From the NCBI GenBank assembly GCA_905181965.1, contig CAJIZY010000014.1, forward strand, positions 123,281 to 187,280: a DNA stretch of 64,000 nt. The letters are read 5' to 3'. The translations under genes and the position numbers were made by a program. Below are positions 36,090 to 45,100 of the stretch, one piece after another. The notes beneath the pieces are model-generated. The model had not been told where the DNA came from and ran no database searches. It worked only from the letters and a program-made list of their open reading frames with translations. Every line of letters begins with the position of its first letter. Within the stretch, counting starts at the first letter, position 1. The stretch is from Akkermansiaceae bacterium (GTDB lineage: Bacteria > Verrucomicrobiota > Verrucomicrobiia > Verrucomicrobiales > Akkermansiaceae).

Positions 36090-39000
36090 ATGAAGCTTTG
36101 CAGAGCTCAAATACTCTCTGAGGGAAGGTTTAGCTGGTTTACTGTGCTCCTCCTTGGGATTCAGCTTTCTTTTGCTGACGTGGTTCCTCCGAATATCGAT
36201 TTGCCCGAAGTAGAGAAATCTCTGGCTGGAAAGCGATTCCACGAGGTTTCTTCCGATGATTCCGGCGTCAATTTCATAAATAGCTGGAAGGCTCCACGGG
36301 ACTATGAGCGAGCTCTCACGCTATCATTTGGAGCCGGAGGAGTTGCGGTGGGGGACTATGATGGTGATGGACGTCCTGATCTTTATTTAACGAGGCCTTT
36401 TGGTGGTGGGAAACTTTACCGAAATTTGGGTGATTTTAAGTTCGAAGACGTTACGGAGAGGTGCGGGCTTGCGGGGGGGGGATTTTGGCAGGCCTCACCG
36501 AGTTTTGCGGACATCGATGGCGATGGGGATTTGGATTTATATGTCTGCGCCTTTGATGCGGCTAACCGACTTTACCTGAACGAAAAGGGAGTTTTCAAAG
36601 AGTGTGCGGAAGAGGCAGGTCTCAACTTCAAGGGGTTTAGCGTGAATATGGCCTTCGCAGACTACGATCTGGATGGCGACCTGGATGGCTATCTTCTGAC
36701 GAATCGCCCGTTCTCGCCCGAGGAAAACTACAGTGTGAGCGATCGTGCGACTGCAAATCGGGTTTACCGCCAGTTACAAAAAGACGCCAAGGGGAATTTT
36801 ATAATGCCAGAACATCTGCGCGAGATTTTTGAAGTGGTTTGGAATCCAACGGGTCAGATGCAGATGTTTATTAGAGCCGGCCAGTATGATTATCTTTATC
36901 GTAATGATGGTCCGGCGAAAGAGGGCGGAGTGCCGCGTTTTACCGATGTCACCGAGGCCGCAGGATTAAAAGATAACGGGATGGGTTTATCAGCCACTTG
37001 GTTTGACTACGACGCCGATGGTTATCCTGACCTTTTCGTGGCAAACGATTATTACGGGGCGGATCATTTATTCCGCAATGATGGCGATGGAACTTTTTCC
37101 GAAGTCACTTTGGAAACCTTACCTCACACTCCTTGGTATTCGATGGGATCAAACGTTGCGGATCTAAATAATGACGGTCTTCTAGATTTCATGGGCTCGG
37201 ATATGATGGGTACCAATCATTTTCGCCAAAAGGTGGGGATGGGAAATATGAGCAAGAACGCTTGGTTCTTGGATCACGCACAGCCAAGGCAATATATGCG
37301 GAACTCGGTCTACGTGAACACTGGGCTAGGGCGCTTTATGGAAGCGGCCCACATGACCGGGCTCGCCAAATCGGACTGGACTTGGGCGTTGAAGTTTGGG
37401 GATCTCGACAACGATGGGCATGTCGATCTCTTCATTGGAAACGGAATGACTGGGGATTTTTTCAATAGTGACACTACTGCGGCAATTCGAAACGGAACTT
37501 ATCTTCCAGATAATGTGGACGAAGAAAGGCCGCCTCCCAAGAAAGATACTAACCTAGCATTTCGAAATCTTGGGAACCTTAGGTTCGAGAATGTTGGCGA
37601 GAGCTGGGGGTTGGCCAAGGCGGCGGCGAGTTTTGGAGTAGCGATGGGCGATTTGGATGGGGATGGCGACCTTGACCTTATCGTGAATAATTTTGAAGAC
37701 CCAGTGAGTTTGTACCGTAATAATTCGCCAGGCGGAAATCATCGCGTGAAAATTCGGTTGAAGGGGAAAAAGAATTGCTACGGGATCGGAGCAACCTTGA
37801 AAGCGATCATGGAGGATGGGGAAATTTTGACGCGATACCTCACGTTGTCGCGAGGTTTCTATGCCTCGGACGATCCCATTGTTCACTTTGGATTAGGCGA
37901 GAATCAGAAGATCGATGAGCTGCAAATCGCTTGGCCAGGTGGTGTGACTCAGAGCATTAAAGAACTGCCTGCTGATCGTTTTTATACCATTACGGAGCCG
38001 GATAAATCTGATGTTGTGGACCCAATAAGAGAATCCCCACTTTTCACCCGGATGAAAAAGCCTCCTGGCGGGAAACACTTCGAAATGACTTTTGATGATT
38101 TCGACCGCCAACCTCTCCTTCCACAAAAGTATTCGCAGCTTGGTCCGGGAGCCGCGTGGGGTGATGTTGATGGTGATGGCGATGATGATGTGTTCATTGG
38201 GCAGGGTCGTGGTTTTGCGGGGCGGCTGTATTATAACGAAAACGGAGAATTTGAGGGTCGTTCTTTAGATTGCTTCAAAATCGACAAGGACTGCGAGGAT
38301 ATGGCGCCACTATTTTTTGATGCAGACGGCGATGGAGACCGCGATCTTTATGTGGTGAGCGGGGGTGTGGAGTGTGAGCCGGGGGCAGCAGTGCTGTTGG
38401 ATCGTCTTTATCTGAACGATGGGAAGGGGAATTTTTCGAAAGCCCCTGCTTCAGCCCTTCCAATGGTGACAGAGAGCGGAAGTGTGGTGTGTGCTGCGGA
38501 TTTTGATCGCGATGGGGATACTGATCTCTTTGTGGGTGGCCGGGTCATTCCCGGCCGATACCCGGAGGTCCCTGCGAGCCAGCTCCTGGTCAATGATGGA
38601 AAGGGGGGATTTTCGAACGTGGCTCCCGACTCATTGGTTAAAACCGGATTGGTTACAAGTGCGCTCTGGTCAGATGTCAATGCAGACGGCTGGGTCGATC
38701 TTTTGGTGACTCATGAATGGGGCCCGGTGAAGGTTTTCTGCAACCAGGAGGGACAATTGGTCGATGAAACCAAGGAGAGTGGGGTTGGAGAACTCCTTGG
38801 CTGGTGGAATAGTATTGCGGCAGGGGATATCGATGCTGATGGCGATCTTGACTATGCGGTTGGAAACGTGGGCCTTAATTCCAAGTATCATGCCTCCGAC
38901 GATCATCCAGTCCTCCTCTATTACGGGGATATGGATGATGCCGGGCGCCCCAAGATTGTGGAAGCTGAGTATGAAGGTAAGACCCTCTATCCGGTTCGTG

Positions 39001-39827
39001 GCCGGAGCTGTTCCAGCAATGCGATGCCTGGCTTAAAGCAGAAATTTCCAACCTTTAAATCTTTTGCAGTGGCTCCGTTAGATGACATCTACGGGAAAGA
39101 CAAGCTGAAAGAATCTAAGAAGTTGAGCGCCAACATTCTGAAGTCTGGAATCTTGATCAACATGACGGAGGAAGGTGGGCTGCCCAAATTTAAATTTCAG
39201 CCTCTTCCCCGGCTTGCACAAATTTCTCCCATATTTGGACTCGCCTTCACTTCGATTGATGGTGATGCCTACCCTGAGCTCTATGTGGTTCAGAATTTCT
39301 TTGGCCCCCAACGTGAAACTGGAAGAATGGATGGCGGAGTGAGTCTACTTTTGAAGAACAACAAAGGTCAGTTCAGTCCAATATGGCCTGATAAAAGCCA
39401 CTTACTTGTTTCTGGTGATGCGAAAGCCCTCACGATTTCAGATCTTAATAATGATGGATTACCGGATTTTCACGTTTCTGTGAATGCGGGTAGAGCGATG
39501 GCTTTCGAAGCGAATCCCGAGCAAACGAACGCCGATCAATTTCTTTGTCTCCAGCTAAAAGGCAGTGAAGGAAACATTGATGCTTCTGGTGCTCGGGTCT
39601 CTTTGCGAGGAGAATCAATTCCAACTTTTACTCAGCAAGTCAGTAGCGGGGGAGGCTATCTCTCCCAGAGTTCTCCACGGCTTTTCTTTCCGGTAGGCTC
39701 TCTGAAGGGTGATGCTTTGAAGGCGCTGGAAGTTCTGGTTCATTGGCCATCGGGCAAGCAGTCGACCACCAAAGTGGAAGACTTGAAAAAACGTGACGGC
39801 CGATATTGGATCGAGGTTTCTCCCTGA
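36090..39827 (+). CDS. Large secreted FG-GAP/VCBS protein with two UnbV/ASPIC domains
   Basis: 1245 residues from the ATG at 36090 (a TTG three bases earlier is in frame). A signal peptide precedes two beta-propeller arrays of FG-GAP/VCBS type with about 14 calcium-loop phrases such as DYDGDGRPDLY, DIDGDGDLDLY and DVDGDGDDDVF. Each array is followed by an ASPIC/UnbV domain: about residues 550-640 (GIGATLKAIMEDGE ... FGLGENQKIDELQIAWPGG) and the C-terminal 90 residues (GARVSLRGE ... LEVLVHWPSGK). This CRTAC1-like architecture is expanded in Planctomycetes and Verrucomicrobia; it is presumed to bind calcium and carbohydrate or protein at the surface. It is divergent from the PEP-CTERM gene and followed in the same direction by the double-LamG gene. 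Confidence 0.92.
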   Translation: MKLCRAQILSEGRFSWFTVLLLGIQLSFADVVPPNIDLPEVEKSLAGKRFHEVSSDDSGVNFINSWKAPRDYERALTLSFGAGGVAVGDYDGDGRPDLYLTRPFGGGKLYRNLGDFKFEDVTERCGLAGGGFWQASPSFADIDGDGDLDLYVCAFDAANRLYLNEKGVFKECAEEAGLNFKGFSVNMAFADYDLDGDLDGYLLTNRPFSPEENYSVSDRATANRVYRQLQKDAKGNFIMPEHLREIFEVVWNPTGQMQMFIRAGQYDYLYRNDGPAKEGGVPRFTDVTEAAGLKDNGMGLSATWFDYDADGYPDLFVANDYYGADHLFRNDGDGTFSEVTLETLPHTPWYSMGSNVADLNNDGLLDFMGSDMMGTNHFRQKVGMGNMSKNAWFLDHAQPRQYMRNSVYVNTGLGRFMEAAHMTGLAKSDWTWALKFGDLDNDGHVDLFIGNGMTGDFFNSDTTAAIRNGTYLPDNVDEERPPPKKDTNLAFRNLGNLRFENVGESWGLAKAAASFGVAMGDLDGDGDLDLIVNNFEDPVSLYRNNSPGGNHRVKIRLKGKKNCYGIGATLKAIMEDGEILTRYLTLSRGFYASDDPIVHFGLGENQKIDELQIAWPGGVTQSIKELPADRFYTITEPDKSDVVDPIRESPLFTRMKKPPGGKHFEMTFDDFDRQPLLPQKYSQLGPGAAWGDVDGDGDDDVFIGQGRGFAGRLYYNENGEFEGRSLDCFKIDKDCEDMAPLFFDADGDGDRDLYVVSGGVECEPGAAVLLDRLYLNDGKGNFSKAPASALPMVTESGSVVCAADFDRDGDTDLFVGGRVIPGRYPEVPASQLLVNDGKGGFSNVAPDSLVKTGLVTSALWSDVNADGWVDLLVTHEWGPVKVFCNQEGQLVDETKESGVGELLGWWNSIAAGDIDADGDLDYAVGNVGLNSKYHASDDHPVLLYYGDMDDAGRPKIVEAEYEGKTLYPVRGRSCSSNAMPGLKQKFPTFKSFAVAPLDDIYGKDKLKESKKLSANILKSGILINMTEEGGLPKFKFQPLPRLAQISPIFGLAFTSIDGDAYPELYVVQNFFGPQRETGRMDGGVSLLLKNNKGQFSPIWPDKSHLLVSGDAKALTISDLNNDGLPDFHVSVNAGRAMAFEANPEQTNADQFLCLQLKGSEGNIDASGARVSLRGESIPTFTQQVSSGGGYLSQSSPRLFFPVGSLKGDALKALEVLVHWPSGKQSTTKVEDLKKRDGRYWIEVSP

Positions 39828-39975
39828 AAAAGGACGAAGCCCTCAATTTTGTCGAAAATCATCTCAATGAAACACTATTGTCTTGCCGCCTTTGCTACGA
39901 GTTTGATACCTAATGCTGGCCATGTAAATTGACGCGTGGTCAGGAACCGCGGGTAGACCTTAGTAAAATTAAACA

Positions 39976-42093
39976 ATGAAATCCAAATACTCACTTCTGG
40001 TTAGTTTCTTCAACGCGATTGTGATCACCGGGGCCGCCTTGAGCCCGGCCTCGTTCGCCAGCCTTGCTTTCTACGATGCTGAAATCAGTGATGCGCATGG
40101 GGGTGGTGCTGGCACCCTGCCTTATGCGTCAGTTTTGACTACGCCTGCCGTGTTCGATGGAACGAATATCGAACTTTTTGATTTTGGAACGATTTCTGGT
40201 GATGCCACTTTTGAATTTATTCTGAGTGGCGATCCAGTCGCCGGGGGGAATAACGGGTATATCGGAAGAGCTGATGCGAACCCGGGCAACAGCCTTCGCT
40301 ATGAGCAATGGGATGACACGGGTGCTCTTGGATTCACCCGGGCAGGCGTTGCTGACAATACTTTTTCAGCTCCCAATGCTGCGTCTCCTACGGATGACAC
40401 CCATGTCACCTACCGCTGGACTGAGGCAACTGGCACAATGGACCTTTTCATCAATGGTGCTGCCACGGATTCCATTGCAGGAGCTACCTTTGAGATGCCC
40501 ACCGGCCCTGGACATTTGGGGAACGTTAGCGATGGTGGAAATGAGGGAATGATCGGCACGATTTCTCGTGTTACGACCTACAATAGTTTGCTGGATGATA
40601 CCACGATTCAACAACACGCAAATGCTTGGTTGGCAACCGGAGATCCCAGCATCGGGGTTCCAATGAACGTGGATCTCGTGCTCGATGGTTCGGCGCAATC
40701 GTTCGGACTCGTTCTAAAAAATTTGGGTGAATCAAATGTTTTGACCATTACAGCGGTCACGGTGGACGGAGTAAATGCTGACTACTTTACAATCGATACT
40801 GCCTTGCCGCTTAATATTGATCCGGGTGAAGAAATCGATTTGGAATATACAGTCGATCCAGGAGGAACGAACGGGGATGTTGAAGCTGATTTTTCCATTT
40901 TTAGCAATGACGCGCTCAATTCAGAGGCCGAAGTGCAGCTATCGGGGTTGATCCGTGACCCTCAGATTAGTATCCAGCCCGCTCTTGATTTTGGTGCTTC
41001 GGATGTCGAAGTAACCCAGTTAATAGAGATACAGAATCTCGGTAGGGCTCGTGCTTTAAACTTGAGGACGCTCGAAATTACCGGGACCGACGCTGCCAAG
41101 TTTTCTGCGAGTGGTCCTGCGTCTATTGCAGCTGGTGGCAGTGGGAATATTGAAGTTACTTTTACCCCTGATAATACAGGTGGCTTCACTGCTCAGCTTG
41201 AGATTGGTAGTGATGATCCAGGGAGCCCGGTCACCCTTGTAGCCCTTAGCGCTTTCACTCCGATTGACGAGGGTTTTCTGTCCGCCTATGACTCCGTGAT
41301 CTCAGCTGACCACGGCGGTGGCACTGGCATTCTGCCCTATGCGGCTGTTTTAACCACGCCTGCCGTGTTTGATGGAACAAATATCGAGCCCTTCGATTTT
41401 GGAGCAATCTCTGGCGACGCCACTTTCGAATTTATTCTGAGTGGAGATCCAGACACCGGTGGACGGAACGGATACATCGGAAGAGCTGATGCTAATGCGG
41501 GCAACAGCCTTCGCTATGAGCAATGGGATGACACGGGTGCTCTTGGATTCACCCGGGCAGGCGTTGCTGACAATACTTTTTCAGCTCCCAATGCTGTGTC
41601 TCCTACGGATGACACCCATGTCACTTACCGTTGGACTCAAGCAACTGGCACCATGGACCTTTTCATCAATGGCGCTTCCACGGATTCCATTGCAGGAGCT
41701 ACCTTTGATATGCCCACCGGCCCCGGACATTTGGGGAATGTTAGGGATGGTGGAAATGAAGGAATGATTGGGACGATCCACCGCATCACAACCTACGATA
41801 TTTTGGTGGATGATGCCACGATTCAGCAACACGCAAATGCTTTTGTTACAGGGGCCGGCGCGTCTGAATTTAAAGTCAACTCCATTGACTTCAACCAAGC
41901 CAATGGGTTGATCACCATCGTCTGGAACTCGATTCCTGGGGCAGTCTACGCAGTCGATTACTCATTCGATCTAGTTGAATGGAATGAGCTGGATGATAGC
42001 GTGCCTGCTGATGATAAGGTGAAGTCGTTTTCGGCACCGAGCAATTTACTTGAAGGTGAGACAAAAATCTTTTTTAGGGTCAAGCGTCCCTAG
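39976..42093 (+). CDS. Secreted LamG - Hydin/ASPM-like - LamG protein
   Basis: 705 residues: a signal peptide (to about PASFAS), LamG domain 1 (about 30-220), two Ig-like modules of the choice-of-anchor D/ASPM-SPD-2-Hydin type (about 230-430; NIDPGEEIDLEYTVDPGG and AAGGSGNIEVTFTPDNTGGF), LamG domain 2 (about 430-625), and the small C-terminal comparison domain (FNQANGLITIVWNSIPGAV). The two LamG-coding segments are almost identical in DNA, implying recent duplication or conversion. It lacks a PEP-CTERM tag although its LamG relative at 35207-35893 has one. It is convergent with the CotH gene across 17 bases. Confidence 0.9.
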   Translation: MKSKYSLLVSFFNAIVITGAALSPASFASLAFYDAEISDAHGGGAGTLPYASVLTTPAVFDGTNIELFDFGTISGDATFEFILSGDPVAGGNNGYIGRADANPGNSLRYEQWDDTGALGFTRAGVADNTFSAPNAASPTDDTHVTYRWTEATGTMDLFINGAATDSIAGATFEMPTGPGHLGNVSDGGNEGMIGTISRVTTYNSLLDDTTIQQHANAWLATGDPSIGVPMNVDLVLDGSAQSFGLVLKNLGESNVLTITAVTVDGVNADYFTIDTALPLNIDPGEEIDLEYTVDPGGTNGDVEADFSIFSNDALNSEAEVQLSGLIRDPQISIQPALDFGASDVEVTQLIEIQNLGRARALNLRTLEITGTDAAKFSASGPASIAAGGSGNIEVTFTPDNTGGFTAQLEIGSDDPGSPVTLVALSAFTPIDEGFLSAYDSVISADHGGGTGILPYAAVLTTPAVFDGTNIEPFDFGAISGDATFEFILSGDPDTGGRNGYIGRADANAGNSLRYEQWDDTGALGFTRAGVADNTFSAPNAVSPTDDTHVTYRWTQATGTMDLFINGASTDSIAGATFDMPTGPGHLGNVRDGGNEGMIGTIHRITTYDILVDDATIQQHANAFVTGAGASEFKVNSIDFNQANGLITIVWNSIPGAVYAVDYSFDLVEWNELDDSVPADDKVKSFSAPSNLLEGETKIFFRVKRP
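40201..40586 (+). repeat. LamG-coding repeat, copy B
   Basis: 386 bp aligned without gaps to copies A and C. A stretch of roughly 100 bases from about 40286 (ggcaacagcc onward) is the same in all three copies. The 3' end matches copy A rather than C. Confidence 0.93.
41416..41801 (+). repeat. LamG-coding repeat, copy C
   Basis: Direct repeat of copy B within the same gene, 1215 bp downstream. It differs from B and A at the 3' end (gggacgatccaccgcatcac) but shares its central variants with A. Confidence 0.93.
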
Positions 42094-42110
42094 TGGATTC
42101 AATGTGATCC

Positions 42111-45100
42111 TTACTCCAATTGCAGCTTGAGCCTCCCAAATTTTTGAAGCGCTGATCCAGCGGGTGCGGTGGAACGGAAGACTAGGTTTTCTTGTGTATC
42201 GCTGATTCGAGTGCGTTCGTGCAAAACGATGTTGGCTGGCCCTTCGAGCCAATTATTGAGGTCAACGGAAATTTGAGGAGCAAGCGAAACGTCGTCCGCG
42301 GTCAGGTTTCGTCGGAAGCGGAAGACAATATAGTGGTTGGCAATACCTTCAAGGGTGAGTGATTCGAGGGCGATTGTGCCCGAGGCAAGATCCGATGAAT
42401 TTGGGTTCGTCCCCTCGAAATATTCTAGGAGGTTGTCTCTACCATCCCGATCCGGGTCAGCATCTGTCTCGGGAATCGGAAGGCCATTGGCAATCTTCCA
42501 ATCATTGTAGTTTGAGGAACCGGTATCTCCGGGAGACCCTCCCGAACTCGCACTAGCACGCCAATTAGCGGGATCTCCATACTCTGGTATTGGTGGTCTC
42601 ACTGGATTGATGAGAACAAGCGTGTAGCTGTCACCATCCGGCTCCTCTGGCCATGGTGATTGATCGTTGTAAGTGAAGGAGAGAATATTGGTGTCAGTGG
42701 CGTCCACCAGGGTGATGAGTTCACCGTCGTTACTGAGATTGCCGGAATACTCACCTGCGATTTTCGAAGAAAATGCATTTCCATATCTTTCTTCGAAAGC
42801 GGTAAGGTTCTTGACGATGAGAACGCGCGCTCCTGGATCCAAGGATCTGATCTCTGCGGTCGAAAAATCAAAGGTGACACCGTCGATAAACTTCACTCCA
42901 CTTAAATTGATCGTTTGGCTTCCACGATTCATGAGTTCGATAAACTCAAAGTCATCTCGGTCGGTAAATCCTGCCGCTAATTCTGTTGCTCTAGCATCGG
43001 CAGGCCGGTAGTGAAATTCGGAGATGACGAGATTTTCGGCGCTAGCTGGAATGGTATCGACTAGGAAGTAAGCCTCTGCAGGCGCACTCCAATCGGAACC
43101 ATCGCGGGTGCGAGCGGTGATCAATACCGATTCGTTTAAGACGAGTCCGTTAGAAACCGTCGATTGTCCCACTTCGAGTTCAGGGGTAATGAGGAAATCG
43201 GAGCTTCCGATACCGTCATTCAAACCGTGGACGGCTAGAACGTTGGTGCCATTGACTAATTCACCCACGTGAGCGTTGACATCAAAGGTCACAAAGTTGA
43301 CTGCCTCGTTGTCGGAATGACCAGCGGTGGCACCTGAATCCCAAACTAGAGCAGCAGGAGCATTTTCGGAGGCAATGAGGACCCCGTTGAGGTAGGCAAC
43401 GAAACCATCATCATACTTCATCTTCAGCCTCATCACGTCGTAACTCGAGGCATTGGTTAGATCGAACTCTAATCTGAGGTAAGCGGAGGTATTGACTCGA
43501 TCCATCGTGGCGTCGAGATTGAGGCCGACGTGAGGGTCGTAGGTGTTAACTCGGTCGTAGCCAACCCCAGTCGTTCCAGTCAGCCAGGTGGTGTCGTTAA
43601 ATAAGGCTGAAGTCCAACCGAGCCCTGAAGGGGGAGCAGTTGCGGTAGGAATCGTGACTCTCACTGCATCTCCCTCAGCAACGACCTTGGTCATGGTGAC
43701 GCCACCTTCGAATTGAATAGCGGAAGAAGAGATGCCGCCGCCTGATCTGCGGGGGTCGCTTCCATCCGTGGTATAATAGATCGTTCCTGGTGGCGGGGAA
43801 AACTTGACGATGAAATTACCTGTCACTTCTCCGCCATTTTGATTGTAAACCGGGCGCGGAGTGAATTGACCATCATACCAATCAGCTCGAGTGGTGAGCC
43901 AATTCTTAAAGGTATTGAGCTCGCTGTTCCAACTCCCTTCATTGGAGAACCCCTGTCGGATGGCCCTTGTGGTCCCGATTTCAGCGGCCTGTCCATTAAC
44001 GATGGATTCGATCCCGGTGTTACTCATTGCGCGGTCGCGATGATAGAACCATCGATCCACGTAGAGTTGTTCGAAATCTGGATCATCGAAGAGGCGGCGA
44101 TACCAGAGACGGTCGCCTCGATGGCGGAAAGTGCCGGTAGGCCCTCCTCCGACGTAGTAGCTGCTCCAATTGTAATCCCAGGCTGGACCCATCCGTAGTT
44201 TGTCATCGTCACCCTTCCAGGGGAACATGCTGATCAACATGCCATCGCCATTCCGGCTCAGGTTATTGAAGATGAAGTATTCCACGAAATCTTCAGCATC
44301 GAGATACTTCTGGTAGCCATCGACCGGGTCCAACCATTGAGCGTCGTCGTAAAGAACGTCTTCAAACGTAGCAAACCAATCTTCAATGGCAGACCGCTGA
44401 GTCGGAGTGATTCGGTAGCCGTTGGGATTGTCAAAATTTAGAAAACCGTTGCTTTGTCTCGGAATGTCATCGCCTCCACCGGCACTATTGGCCGAGGTCT
44501 GTGAGACGCGGTTTGGGCCCCGGGTGTGGAAAAGCTGAGGCCGGGTCGATCCATTTTCTGTGGGGTAACCCCCGACTGGGATAGAGTCCATTCTATTTAG
44601 GCCTAACAACCAACCTCCTTCGGTTCCGTCTTCAGTAAGTTTGTCGAATTCGAGTCTTCCTTCTCCTCGGGAGACTTTCTCAAAGATGGCATAGACGCCA
44701 CGGCGATCGGCAAGAGAGAGGGCGCCTCCGTTGGTATTAACGAAGGCTTCGACCCAGCGAATGCGCGCGGCATATCGCCCCATATTATTGCTCAACTCAT
44801 ACATGAAGGTGTTGAACATCATGGAGGGGTCCTTGTTGCGATCAGTGTCTGGGTAATAGAGAACCCAGTCAGAATGAGCCGGCATACCTAGGACATTTAC
44901 CTCCTTTTCCTCTCCGTTCTCATCCCACACCTCCATGCTGTATGGTTTTTGAGACCAGGTGCTGGAGAAGGCGCCACGACCACGAATTCCAGTCCGACTG
45001 ATCATTTGGGGAGGGTCCGTCAATGAGGCCAGACCAGTCGTTTCGTTGCGATCGAAAGTGGCCCAAACGGCGTTTTGGCGCGCCACCTGTTGGACCCCGG

